A stretch of DNA of 64,000 nucleotides from Branchiostoma floridae (GCF_000003815.2 NC_049994.1:8453320-8517319); one strand, 5' to 3'; shown: positions 48,201 to 61,200, counted from the first letter of the stretch. The notes: generated by a model not told the origin, from the sequence alone. Translations and numbers: made by a program.

Positions 48201-49063
48201 GACAACAGCAATGAAACTGACATTCTGAACATTCACAGATAGCTAGCTATACTTAGTCTAGTATATTCTTGCAAATTCAACTACAGACCATGCAAGTATG
48301 ACCGAGCATGTATAGACGCTGTGTCATAGAAACATTACTTGAGATATTTCTTCGGACAATTCCTGTTTAAAATCAATTCCTTTCCAAAATCATTCGCGAG
48401 TTAAGTAACGGAGAAGTATCTTCCTTTCGTCTTGTAAAACCATATGTGGTGAATTGTACAAAATGTATCTCAGAATTGTTGTCATCCTTTAATGATGTGG
48501 GCGGTCATAAACTTGTACTTGAATGTGCGATTTAAACAATTATGTTAACGTTGCCATATTAGTGGCACTCAACGCACAGCAATACACTAGTAAGGCTAAG
48601 CAATACGTGAGGTATAAGACACTAGCACAAAAGTTATTTCTTAAAAAAAAAACGTATTCAAGTTTACAATTTAAAGCATGCTAGCACTAGCACTGCGTTA
48701 CTGCAAGACACAACCTAAAACTACTCCCCAAGCAGTTGTTCGGCTACGGCTTTTTAAAAATGTTTTATGCGTTTTTATCGGGCTTTCTATTTTGTGCTGT
48801 TTTCTTTATGTCTTCCAGTCAAAAAAAAGCGCAATACAGAAATCCTTATAAAAAACACATAAAACGCGTCAGAAAAACAGCCGGGGGCGAACACAACACA
48901 AATTGACAAACAAACACCGTCCAGTGTATGAATTTTCCCAATTATACATGGTGTACGTGCACACCTGAACGAACGGTATGAAATAACACAGCAAACGGAC
49001 TGAATCGGTGTTCAAACATCCTGTCTGTAACTACAACAAGCAAATTTAATGTTTAGTTAAACA
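45241..49063. other. Intergenic region between the oxidase and the MS4A-like gene
   Basis: 3.8 kb with no supported gene. It contains the 360-bp dispersed repeat at 47755-48115 and A/T-rich low-complexity stretches. Open frames near 46287-46631 and 47105-47404 cross repeats and homopolymers and are not called. Part of the left side probably holds the oxidase 5' UTR (an AG just upstream of the ATG suggests a 5' UTR intron). Confidence 0.55.
47755..48115 (+). repeat. About 360-bp dispersed repeat, copy 1 of 2
   Basis: Collinear with 54233-54602 throughout: ACCCAATAGCATC, CCAGAGGATCTG, ACACATGGTCAGGG, TTACAGTCTTACTGGAGGTG, GAGACAAACCA-type and GGTCTCCAG. No ORF; a SINE-like or truncated transposon sequence. 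Confidence 0.85.
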
Positions 49064-49822
49064 TTAATTCGCTCCATCTACTTGAGTTTCTGCGGGCGGT
49101 GCATTTGCGCCTCCTGTAGTCGCAGGTGCATACTGCAGGTGATACGGCTGTGGAGTTCCTGTGTAATACACCTGTACCGGCACCTGTGCACCGTTTGGAT
49201 CCTGAGCGATGAAAATCTGCTGAGTTCCTATAGGTTGAGTTCCAACAGCGCCAGTGGGCATCATTACGAAACCGCCAGGTACTGCACCTTGATTGTACAG
49301 AACCGTTGGGGCAGCGTTGTTACCCTGTGATGCAGGCAGGCCACAACAACCGCAACAACACATAATGGACACCACAAACCCCAACACAACCTCAACAAAA
49401 GCTAGAATAGCATTCGTAGCGTGTAGGGCGACAACAGAAGGTCCACAAGGTATGATGGTGATGCCACCGTGTTGATCGTCTCCACCGTATACGTAGTTGT
49501 AGCACTGTCCTTCATCCACGACAGCTCCAATGATTGCGAAGCTGAAGCACGTAACAGCCAATATGATAGCCAAGATTCCCATAACAAGAAGGGCCACAAT
49601 CCAACATTTGTTGGTAGGCTTTCTTCCGCTGAACACCCCTACCACCCCGGTGGCTAGTACGAACGCTCCGCTCCAGATAGGAGCACCGATCAGATGCGCC
49701 ACGGGAGCTCTGTCCTTGCTTGCGAACATGGCAACCGCCGTGATCCCGAGAATGATGTTAATTGTACCGAGAGCTACGAGAGTCCACCCGATCCCCGATA
49801 TCGCCTTCCCGTTGTAAGCCAT
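49064..49822 (-). CDS. MS4A/CD20-like four-transmembrane protein, intronless
   Basis: Single-exon ORF of 252 aa from the ATG at 49822 (MAYNGKAISGIGWTL). The frame is open 63 codons further upstream, but that extension is hydrophilic and crosses promoter-like DNA, so the internal ATG is preferred. Hydrophobic segments at about residues 10-32, 44-64, 73-101 and 129-158 give the CD20/TMEM176-type topology. The long loop between the third and fourth carries two cysteines (107, 126). MCCCGCCG (154-161) at the membrane exit is a likely palmitoylation cluster. A cytosolic tail of about 90 residues is rich in Pro, Gln, Ala and Gly with no clear ITAM. Family members act as channel components or receptor-associated membrane proteins; the role here is unknown. 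The absence of introns suggests an old retrocopy or the compact style of a lineage-specific expansion. Confidence 0.75.
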   Translation of the reverse strand: MAYNGKAISGIGWTLVALGTINIILGITAVAMFASKDRAPVAHLIGAPIWSGAFVLATGVVGVFSGRKPTNKCWIVALLVMGILAIILAVTCFSFAIIGAVVDEGQCYNYVYGGDDQHGGITIIPCGPSVVALHATNAILAFVEVVLGFVVSIMCCCGCCGLPASQGNNAAPTVLYNQGAVPGGFVMMPTGAVGTQPIGTQQIFIAQDPNGAQVPVQVYYTGTPQPYHLQYAPATTGGANAPPAETQVDGAN

Positions 49823-49946
49823 CGTACGATAGGATCTGGCCGTCGTACGATAGAATCTGGATTCTGGACAGAGTTGAGGAAAGTCAGTGCGTGGCCTCGT
49901 AAGGGTAGAATGTTTCAAGGTCGTTATTTGCGGTGCAGGTGACCTA

Positions 49947-50010
49947 GTGACGTCACGATCCCTGTACCATATGGTACCTGGGCGTCTTGAACTTTGGACA
50001 GATGACGTCA
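49947..50010. promoter_or_regulatory. Two CRE-like palindromes upstream of the MS4A-like gene
   Basis: Perfect TGACGTCA at 49947-49954 and at 50003-50010, 125 and 181 bp upstream of the start codon at 49822. Pairs of CRE sites at this spacing are common in animal promoters. Inferred from motif only. Confidence 0.45.
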
Positions 50011-52461
50011 TGAACGACCGTTAACGTGTTGACCTGTTTGAAAATTTAGTCCATTAGCAATTAGGAAATGTTGTCAAAGTTATGTCGTCTACGTAATCAT
50101 TGGTGTAAATGTCTACCAGAGAATAATTGTCTACAAGAAAATTTGTAAAACTTTTTAAGGTTCAGTCATACAGCTTATGATTCTTAGAGTAATTTTATGA
50201 CATTTTCTTTGACCTTGAATCGGGATTTTGTGCTCTATGTCTTCAAAAGTTGTTTCACTATGAGCTTTACTATGTCGCATTATTTAAAAAATATCATCTA
50301 TAGACCAAGAATACTTGCTTCTGTTATTGAGGCTCAATTCAACCTCACATAGAACGACCATATCTTTCAAGCAGTGTCATTTTTCTTTTGGGGGGCAGAT
50401 GATGTTATGCATGTTCACCTGTTGGTGAATTAATTCCCTTAGCCTTTTAGAAATGTTTGTGTTAATGTTTTGTCGTCTTTGAAAATCCATGCAACATTAA
50501 ACAGGCTTGACTATAGCTATTATACCAAATTTGATGGCAAAATTGACAAAAGATACATTGTAACCAAAGAAGTAACAGGTGACGTTATGCATTTAGGCAC
50601 TTTCAAAAGGCAACAGTTCATTAGCGTTAAACACAATGCCTATTAGTAAATCATCAACTGTCATAATGTTCTATTAACAACCAACTTAGTGCTTAGAAAC
50701 AAACTTTAAGAATTCAGTCTCGTATCTTTTATTTTATGTTCCAAGAGGCTTAATTGTACTCATACCTCTTTTCTTAACACCGAAATATGCTACATTCAGT
50801 AGGGAAATTTCAATAATACTGAACTGAATATGCTTTGTGATATGTTGACACTAAAAAATCATAATAACACTACACATTTGTACTGAAAGCTTTAGAAAGG
50901 TAACAATTAACATTACTATTAAGATGAAAGTTTATTCTGCCAGTTATACGTATTTAACTTTTCCTTTATTTCAATTAACATTAGATTGCATTGGTCTATA
51001 ACTTAATGTACATTAAACTGTAAAAGCACAAGATCTTAAATTCTGAATTGTGCATTTTGTAATCCAATCTAACAACATTTTGATATAAATATTGTACAAC
51101 TTAACGTAATATATTTGAAACATCATTTAGTAAAGGTTCTGTAAAGTAAAGTAAAGAAAAGTCTCTTGCCAACCTGTCATTTTTGGGAGTATTGTAATGT
51201 GCGTAAATTATTCAAAGTTTTAACATTCAGGAAATTCAGTAAAAGACCTGTAGCATCGACTAGCATGTGTACCTTTGGATAGTATAGACTAGGAGTGGGT
51301 CCGGGTACAGAAAACTCAGGTCCAGGTACGGTCCAGGTCCAGAGGATCAGATCCAAGTCCAGACCTGAACCTGGACCTAATTATCTGTGAAAACTTGTGA
51401 ATGGGTGATACTCAAAACAATGGTCCATTTCGCTACAAATAATTCTGTTTGGTAAGTATTCAACATCCATTGGTGCTTTAAAACCCTATCTTCATGTAAA
51501 CAACACTAACTGTCTCTGTCTAAGACCAAGTTTTACTGTAGAAACTTGATAAAAATAACTAACAACTCTCCTCTATTTCCCTCGTTTTTTTCTTGGACCT
51601 GTAAGCCCTAAAACATGTGAATGTCTGCCAGTATAGTACATTGTATATCAATTTTCAAACCGGTCAACTGATTTTTCAGGTCCGTTTTTTCTATACCAGT
51701 TTAACAAGAAAAATGGTTTTGTACGGGTACATCATGCCCATGCCTAGTCTACACCATTTATGTACATTAATTTTATTCACATAGGATATTGTTTTTTGAT
51801 GTTATTCTGTTCATGTCAAATTCCATTTGTATTGTCAGAAGGGCTAGCCCTTTGTAATAGCCACAGGCTAGTTGGCCAGCCCTGGCTTTGTGTGCTGAAC
51901 AGCCCAACCAATGAATTACTATTGCATTGACTGCGAGAATAAAACACTTTGAATGCCTTCTTTCCCCTCCAACTACAAAATTTAGTCAGCTCAAACTTGA
52001 GTCAATCTACAACAACATGGTAACAAATAGAGATGCAAGTAGAATTTCAACTGGTACAGACAGTGTCACTGACATTGGTCATTGCATGTTGTATATTCAG
52101 CTTAAACTTTCCATAGAATACTTACAATGTTCACACCTTTGGTACATCTACGTGACCTGAACACTTTAAACAATGTTAAGTTAGCTATACACCTTCATGT
52201 AGATAAAGCTTATATAAACTTTCCCCATTCTTATCATAGCCTTGGGTGAAATCCTTTTTTTCTTACTATTGATTGAATCATCCTTCCAAATCCCTTTTTC
52301 AATTCCTTACCATGCAAAAAGTAGATAAACATTTTTTTTTATATTGGCATCCACAAATGCTTTCACTTGAAATATGATTGGTTGAGCCTGAACTTGATTG
52401 ACACATGGGTAGAGCCAAACATTGATTGACAACTGTGTGTGTTGATTGACAGCTGTTAGGA
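50011..52461. other. Intergenic region between the MS4A-like gene and UBXN4
   Basis: AT-rich with no exon supported. Contains degenerate AGGTCCAGGT-type repeats at about 51298-51380 that fold back on themselves (related motifs near 52930 and 59270), and the dispersed repeat at 51845-51916. The right end is the UBXN4 3' UTR. Confidence 0.6.
51845..51916 (+). repeat. Dispersed repeat with AATAGCCACAGGCTAGT, copy 2
   Basis: Second copy of the repeat at 36995-37066, same orientation, sharing AATAGCCACAGGCTAGT and the CCAACCAAT end. Confidence 0.7.
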
Positions 52462-55259
52462 TCACATCTGCTGGGTGGAGTTGCCGTTGTACGTGTTCTG
52501 GTCGTCGTCGGGGTCCTGTTGCGGTGAGAACCGGATGACGTTCCCCTCTCGCTTGGACACTCCCCGAGGAACATCTTCCTCCGGCTGTACTCTACGTCTC
52601 TTCACCTCACCACTGTACAAACAAGAGAGCTTTTTTAAAAAGGTGCTGCACTCTACGTCTCTTCACCTCACCAATGCACAAACAAACAACATTATACAAA
52701 TAATTTATGCAACATATGGCACTGTTATTCCATATTCATTTCCTCAGAATCACGTAACCTTTGGGGCCAACTAAGGAACTGGAAAAATACAATTCTAGAG
52801 CTAGAAAAAGATATAAAATATTGTACAATTGCTTTGAAATCAGCCCCATCTTTGATGGGTTCCATGTATGAGATACCTAAAGCCCAAGTACACATTCTGT
52901 TAACTGTCCTTTCATGTTTCATTTCTACAGACACCAGTATGGTTCAGGTACAGGTACAAGTCCTGTCCTGAAACCTTGGCATCAGCACTTGTAAAGTTCA
53001 CATGAACTTCCATTGAATAAATCAAGTACGGCACAGTAAAAAATTTGAATACCTTGGTTAAGGCACTGGAATTGCTTTCATTTGAGGACATCACATTTTC
53101 TCAACTTCTGGCAGGTTTCACATTGAAACATGTATTTTCTCCACTGGGTATGACAAAAATACAACACTGTGTATTCTCCACGGTCCACAGTCCGAGAACT
53201 CCTGTGGGTCGGGTCATCCTTTGGTCTTTGGGCAATTCTACCTGTGGTTGGGCTGGTACATGTACCTCAAGTAATACGGAATGCGCCGCGCTGCATCATG
53301 TATTTGTATGTGTGTGTGTGCAGCACTTACCCTGTTGGTGAGTTTGAAAACGTGGCCTGTTCTTGCCTGGGTGGGGGCTGTGGTGTGTTTGCCGGTCGGC
53401 TGGGGTTCTGGGGCGTACCAAACAGGAAGGTATGCAGAAACCTCCACAGGGCAGCCAGGGGACTCAGAACCAGCCACACCATGTCCATGATTCCTCCTGA
53501 TCCACCTGATGACACTATGGATGCACCTGATCTGGCCTATAGAAAAAAATTACTGCTCTTAGTGCACCATTGCAATGGTCGAGCGGGTAGAGAGTTCGCC
53601 TTGCATTTGTGAGGTCATGAGTTCGATCCCCGGCCGAGTCATACCAAAGATTTTAAAAAAGGTACACGGTACTTGTGGAGACATAAAAGAAACATATTCA
53701 AGTTGATAATATTGGGAAACAACTATAGTGGGCTAATACTTAAGGTTCCATCCTTAAGATTGTAGCCCTTTTTACTTGTGATCAAGTCAGGTGATCAACA
53801 ATAACAGTGACTCAAACTCCTGACCTGCACTACAGCACTATGGATCTACCTGTTCTAACCTACAAGAGAGACATGAATATGGAACAAAGTATTTTGCTCT
53901 CCCCCTAATCTTCTATTTGTGGTGAAAAAAAGACAAATACACAAGCAAAGCAACAGTGTACTACACAAAGAGAAAGACAGGAAAAGCAAATGCTGTACAG
54001 AGTAAAAAAGCAGAAATAGCAGACCTGGAAGGTAACAGCTTCAGAAGGACCATTTGGGGACAGTGCAACATTTTCCTTTAGAGGCTTGGACTGGATAACA
54101 CAGACACACACAGAAACAGAAGGAAAAAAATCAAAATAAGGCTTGTCAAAATACCAGATTAATAGTCACAGTTTTATATGTATATTCCTACAGCCACACT
54201 GACTTAAAATTATGGATAAGATCCACGAACGCATTGATTTTCACCTGTTTCTCAAAAACAAATCTGTAGCCACATGTGACCCAATAGCATCCCTGGTCAA
54301 TCTGGATTTTATGCTTTCCAGAGGATCTGCTCTCCAGGGTAAGGAGGCACATGGTCAGGGTATGGGGCCACAGCACCCTTGTTCCCCTCATTAAACAAGA
54401 ATTGCCATAAAAATATTATTGAAGCGGTGACAATTGTCTCTTACAGTCTTACTGGAGGTGAACATGAGACAAACCAAGCCTGGGAAAAAATGGACTGGAT
54501 GTTTAGTCCAATGGTTTACTGGCATTTTTTTTAACTTGGACTTTTATTTTTTACACATTAGTTTTGAGGTCTCCAGAGAATGTCATTCGTAAAATTAAGT
54601 CAGTGTGGCCTAAATGATGGTTGTATTTTCGACTCACAGGCAACACGACTAGAGCAGCGCTGGGAGCCAGGCCCAGATCCATCAAGCTGGACGCCATGTC
54701 GGCATCTGTGAACTGTCGCCGTGGAAACGTGGTCGCCATGGCGAAACTCTGCAACTGAAGGTGCTGCAAGGACAAATAGACAGCTGTTATTACAACTGAA
54801 GCAATTCACACGTCTAGTACCAAGGGATCTATGCATCATGCATGAGTTTGCAAGTTTGGGTAGGCTATATGATAATAGCGTTAATGACCCGCCTGTTCCT
54901 CGGTGTATATGGTGTCATAACGCCTGGTCCTTTGCTATAACCACCTCATAAAACCACCTTGTTTGCTTCGCTCAGTCGATGGTTTCATTTGATGGTTATA
55001 GCAAAGGACCAGGCATTATCACGCGATATACACCTTGGGGCGGGTCAATAACCCTTAATTTTTTACCCACCTCAGCTACAAACTGTCGTGCAGTCTCCAG
55101 ACTGTCGCTGGAAGCAAAGGTGTTGGTGACAGACGAACCATCAGGCAGACGGAACTGGAGCCTCGCAAACTCACTGGGAGAACAAGGAACAATTCTGGGT
55201 GCTCTTTGGTAGGCTCTTTTGGTACATGGATTTGGTATACATTTTCCTTTAGAAGAAGG

Positions 55260-55290
<31 letters not shown>

Positions 55291-58200
55291 CATTCCTGTC
55301 CTTGGTGCTGAACATTATCTATGTGCACACACATACACAGTGACTTTTTACACACACACACACACTAATATGCCTGTCCCTGGTGCTGAAAACTATCTAC
55401 ACACACACACACACACACACAAACACATACATTCACTAACATACCTGTCCCTGGTGCTGAACACCATCTACACACACACAAACACTAATATGCCTGTCCC
55501 TGGTGCTGAATACTATCTACATACACATAAACTAACATGGCTCTTCCAAGCGCACACTCGCACACACACACCTACACACACTAACATACCTGTCCTTGGT
55601 GCTGAACACCATTCACCCTAAGTATATACCCCTAGTGAAACTCCTACCTTCTAGCAGCTTGTCTACTGGCCTCCTCTGCAGCCCTCTCCTGTTCCCTAAC
55701 CAGCTGTGCCTGCTCTCTCTCTTCCTTTTCTTGCTTGTACCTTGCTGCACGCTCCTCGCGATCCCTCGCGATCTGTTCCCTTACCCTCTCTCTGGCCAAT
55801 CTCTCCTCTTCCTTTGCCTAAAACAAGGGTGGACTTTAACCTTTATCGGACATGGTATTAAACGAGACCTTGTATGACACAGGCTGCATTTAGGCAAGCA
55901 ACCGTGAGTACAATGGGCTGTACATATGTCATGCCACTATCAAGATTTGGGTATTAGTCTGTAAAGCTGAAGGACCTGAAAATACTCCTATAGTGGCCAA
56001 AATCGTACAGTTTTGTCAGGACCTCAATAACTACCCACATGTCAACATTTTAAAAAATCCATCAAAAAGATCTTGAGTTATAGGTGCATACACACAAATA
56101 CAACCAAACATAGTACCCCTGACAGAGGTGTGCCTCCTTCTCGGAGATAATAGCTAAAATTGTCAGTAGTACTTGCAAACATTTTGTCCATTTTGTACCG
56201 ACAAGGCCTACATCACATTTTTGCAAACCAGGGCCCGGCCTGGCAGCTTTCAGAAATGAAAAGTGTGATATAATAGACACCAAACTACACAAGATGTAAA
56301 GAGAATAATCATGGGCACTATTTGTGTATATTTCTACATATACAATTTTTCGTTTCCACAAACAGCCTGGCCAGGCCCGGCCCAGATTTGGAAATGTAAC
56401 TTTAGTCTTACAGGAATGAGAAAGTGTCTTACTTTCCTGATCTCCTCAGCCCGAGCCTTGGCCTGTCTCTCCTGCGTGGTCTGTCTGGCCTTCACCATCT
56501 CCTGACCCTGCCGACGCCTCTCTTGTTCCTTCCTCTTCTCTTCCTACAGGATAAAAATTCAGTTTCTCAGTGCAGAGTAATTGTGCAATATGATTGGACT
56601 GTTGCCGGCCACTGTGATTGGCCTGTTCAAAAACAATGGTGCAATATGATTGGCCAATTTTTACCCGAAGGTGTTATATGATTGGCCTATTTCTATCCAA
56701 TGGTACAATATAATTTCCCTATTTCTATCCAATGGTAGAATGTGATTGGACAATTTCTCTTCAATGGTACAATATGATTGGCCAATTTCCAGTGCAATAT
56801 GATTAGGCTATTTCTATCAATATGATTGGCCAATTTTTAAACAATGGAGCAATATGATTGGTCTGCTGTAAGGCAGTGCTGTAATATGATTGGTCAGTTC
56901 TAATCCAATCAGGAAGCCATACTGTTTTCCTCCTTACAAAAAGTAACAGTGTACTTAATTAACAATACTGGATATTAGAACAATCATATAAGGTTTTTCT
57001 TCATATATTGATAAAAATTTGATTACAGAAGCTTGTAAAAAAGTGTACCTCAATTTCTTCTTGTCTCTTTGCTTCTCTTCTTTCCTCGATCAGTCTCTTT
57101 GCCCTGTGGAGAAAAAGAAGCCGTTTTAATCCAATAAAGCAAAATTCTACAGTTACATACATGTTAGATGTAAGATTTGATTAACAAGAGCAATGAAATA
57201 AATAGTCAATTAAGTTGATGACATTGTCATCAATTATTTCTTATGGCCCTCCCCTCCCTAAAGAAGTGGTACCAACCTTTCCATCCTCTCAGTTGTGTCA
57301 GTATTTGAGGTGTTGTCCAAACTAAGCATGTAAGATAGCAGGATGATTTGCATGGCAGCCAAAGCAATTTGTACATACAAACTTTCAATCTTGAGATAAT
57401 TTGCATTATGTGAAGCAATTGTCTGAACCAACTTTTGGAGTTGTGATATCAACTTAATATCTATCATACAATGTAAAACACACCTCTCTAACTTCTTCTG
57501 TTTTTCTTCTTCTGTTGAGACAGCTGCGGCCTCAGAGGTCGATGGTTCTGCAGGGCCGTCCTCAACAACAGTGCCTGTTTGAAAGTAAAAACAATGAAAA
57601 AAGGCATGATCATTCACTTCCATGTGCTGTGAGGGGCAAGATCTTCTGTCTAGGTTCTCTTACCCATGCCTGTTACTATACCGGTATCACATGCTAGTCT
57701 ATGCTGATTAATACCATGTAACAAAGATGACACAAGCATGGCACTCCAACCAAGGGTGAACACCCAAACAAAGCCTACAGTCCAGGCCACATTTGGGGCA
57801 ATTGCTGTCATATTGAGGTTGCATTTGCTGTCGTATTGACCTCAATAGGTTCTCAATAGGACCTCAATAGAGTTTCCAATCTCACTTTCGAAAGGCAGCC
57901 ACTGCAGACCCATGCAATTTACCCCTGCCCATTGTAAGCTACTCTCAATTCAGCCCATGGACCCAAATAGGGAGTAACTGCCCACCAATAACTATAACAA
58001 CGAGCATTACCTGCGCTATCAGTATTTTCTTTAGCCTTTTCCTCTGTTTTCTCTGTCTGAGCAGGTTCTTCTGTTTTGTCCTTGACTGTCTCAGAGTCCC
58101 CACTCCCCATGGGAGGAGCTACCTCAGGCTGGGAGGGGGTGGGGGGTGTAGGTTCCTGTAGCTGAGGGGGTGGAGGGGTCTCGACCACTGGTGCTGGTGC

Positions 58201-61200
58201 AGGGGGGACCACCTGGTCTTTGTTCTGGTGGAGCTGTTTTCAAGTGACAACAGAATGATTATAACGTTAACATTACTATTGACAGGTAAAACCTCGAGCT
58301 CTTACTGTAAATTCATTTACTTTCCTGGTGACCTTAATTTGTGGTCAGAGAAATTTTGCAGTATCTTAAATTTGTGCTTCAAGCAAGTTTGTAAAACAGT
58401 GACAGTACATTGAAAATGCATATTCTCAGTGTAATGAATTTGATGTTGAAAGGTCACCATGAAAACCAAAAAAGAATAAAACCACTCCAAAGTTTCAAGA
58501 TTTAAAAAAAAGGATTTTTACTATGTTTCCCTTAAAAAAATCAAAAGTTCTAACAACCTTCAAAATATGAATTACTCTTACTTTCCCTCTCTTATTTTCC
58601 TTTGAAAAGAAATGGCTGATTAATATCTAACTAAGAAATAACACAACAAACCTGGATGACTTTTTGAATCCTCTCCAAGAACTGATTGACAGGCAGACTG
58701 CCTCCCACCACCTCCAGTGGAACTCCATTGTCTCCAATGAAAAATGTGGAAGGGATACAAACTACAGGGTCTGGGATCATGGGGTTAAGGTGTTCACAAT
58801 ATAGCAGCACTACTATGTTACATTAGGGATACAAAAGTCTAAGTTTTAAATGTTGGTATCCTTGCATTCTTGTCCGTAATGTTTTTACCGCTTTTAAATC
58901 TAATATTGTATGTTAAGCAACTGTTTCTGATCATGTCATGATGTCACTATGAAGTCTACTATGCTAATAAAGTTTCCTTGACTTCTTTGACTTCTAATCT
59001 CCAAGCAGAACCTATGGTGGCTGATAGTATTAAAAGCTGCCAGAGGAGTGAATCTGGCCAAGGAGTGTGTTTGGCTACTGGAAGCTGATGACTCCCTTTG
59101 GCCAGCTGTACTCCTTGGCCAGCATTGATATCATCATATGCCACTGGTAAATTTACATGGAGATGAACAAAAGTCTAAATATTGAGGTGCATTTTCTAGC
59201 TAGAACTGTAAAGCTTAACAACAACTTCTAGATAGATAGGTACATCGTACAGATAAAGGTAAAGAAACAAGTACATGTATACAGGCACAGGTACAGGGGT
59301 TTAGAGACAGGTCTGGGCCTGTACCTATACCCTATTACTTGTTCAAAATAATGGTGGATCACCAATTACTTAAGGAAAATGGAAGAAAGCATGTTTGAAT
59401 TGATTACAACAAAATGTTTACTTGTGCTAGACATGACCCTATTACTAGTATTACAGAGGATCTATAAATTTTTCCCAACCACGAACACTAGGAAACATTA
59501 TTCGGAACTATGAGGTTTTATTTTCAATCATAACTTGAAAAAAAAAGACAAAAAATTGAAACCATGATGCCAACAAGAAAACTATATTCATAATGCATTT
59601 TCTTAGATGCTAACAACTTGACAAAATGTCTCCAAATTCAAGGCCTGAGATATTGAATTTTTTAAAGTTTAGAAGGAATATTGTGTTCTATAAATTCCTT
59701 TTAGTAGTTCTAAAAGTCTAGTGTCAAGTGACCACTTTGGCAGTTCTTCTGTGCACATTCATTTGTGAGTTGTGTTGTGGCTATACAGTTCCAGTACTGG
59801 TACGCCAGCATTGTATTTTTGGACCTGTACCTACTACTAGTAGATGATTATACTGGATGTGCTACACAGCTCTATTTTTAGCACACTGATTATATCACCT
59901 AGTTGTTACACAACAAATACCATCCTGGAGATGGCATGATATAAAGCTACAAATGTCCCCCTGTCTGAGGTCAAAGGATACAAATCTGTGAAAACTGCAC
60001 ACATGCCTCACTGTTGGTAAACAGGGAAGAAATGCATTGAGTAATTGAGTAGCAATAACAACAGTTACAACATTATGTTACAATTTTAAACTTTACATTC
60101 GTACACAAAACAATCCGCTTCCCAACAAGCTTTCGATCAGTCCTCTCATCCTTATCAAGTTGGAATGACCTAAAGCCTATATCCCACATCCAGACCGGAA
60201 GTGTGACATCGGCAATGGGTCAAAGGTGCTTGGGAATCAGAGCTCACCAACCTTCCCTCAACCGAGACAGGGGCCGATACCGACTGCCAGGCACCTTTGA
60301 CCATTTGCTGATGCCACACTTCCGGTCTGGATATGTGATATAGGCTTTGGGTCTTGATGATACAAAGACACGAGTCTCGGCGATACAAAATGTGGTGTTA
60401 CTTCAAATCACAATTTATCATTTAACATTGATTAAGCTTGTAAAATAATTAAACAAATTAAAGATAAAAAACATTAAGGCAACAAATTGTGTCCCAACAG
60501 ACCTGTTTGCTGTGAGTTTCATGCCGACAAACCCCGCCTCCTGACACGCCTTCTTTACTGTCCCATCTTCCCAGGTCGCTGTCATCGATTTGGACAGGTC
60601 ATCCTCACCTGATGTGTTAAGGAAAAACAACAGGAAATATTGTCATTTGTGGCACCGTTGATATCATTGCACTATGGGAAACAAAGGCTGTAGTAAAGAT
60701 AGCTCTTGGTGGACATATCTCCATTACATACAAGTAACAGTTATATACGTTATACTTATAGCTTTTAGCTGTTGTGAGGGCTGCTGTTTAATATTACATT
60801 GTAATAATTTGTATACAACAGCCCTCACAAGAGCTTGGGTGCAGATTGCCCGGACCCACTGTACAACCCGCTATACGTTTTATTTAGCAGCCTTCTTATC
60901 TTAGTTTGAGGAAGGTATAATCTAATTAGTATCGGACAGTTGGGCATTTTGGGGACAGTGTTGAGTGTACAATAATTTACAATAGCTCTGCTATGCTCTC
61001 CTCTTACGTAATTTGAGGATGTCTTCACACTTATGCAACTACACGACCAGTAAATTTTTCCTGTTACATAACTTGAAACATTTCTTTGAAAGCGAAATAA
61101 TCGTTCCCATATTTTGCATGCGTGGGCAATTATATAACTTAATTCCACCGGCAAATAATAAGAAATATATTAATGCAACGACAAGCAAATTCTATAAAAA

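Noticed and set aside
49823-50011. N-terminal extension of the MS4A-like ORF
   Set aside because: Open by chance through promoter-like DNA with CRE sites; the extension is polar and would put about 63 foreign residues ahead of the first membrane segment.
53565-53650. True tRNA gene
   Set aside because: A- and B-box-like motifs are present but I could not draw a proper acceptor stem or a CCA-end discriminator context; it fits a tRNA-derived SINE head.
55340-55621. ORF with THTHTNMPVPGAE repeats
   Set aside because: Translation of the (CA)n-containing minisatellite in a UBXN4 intron.
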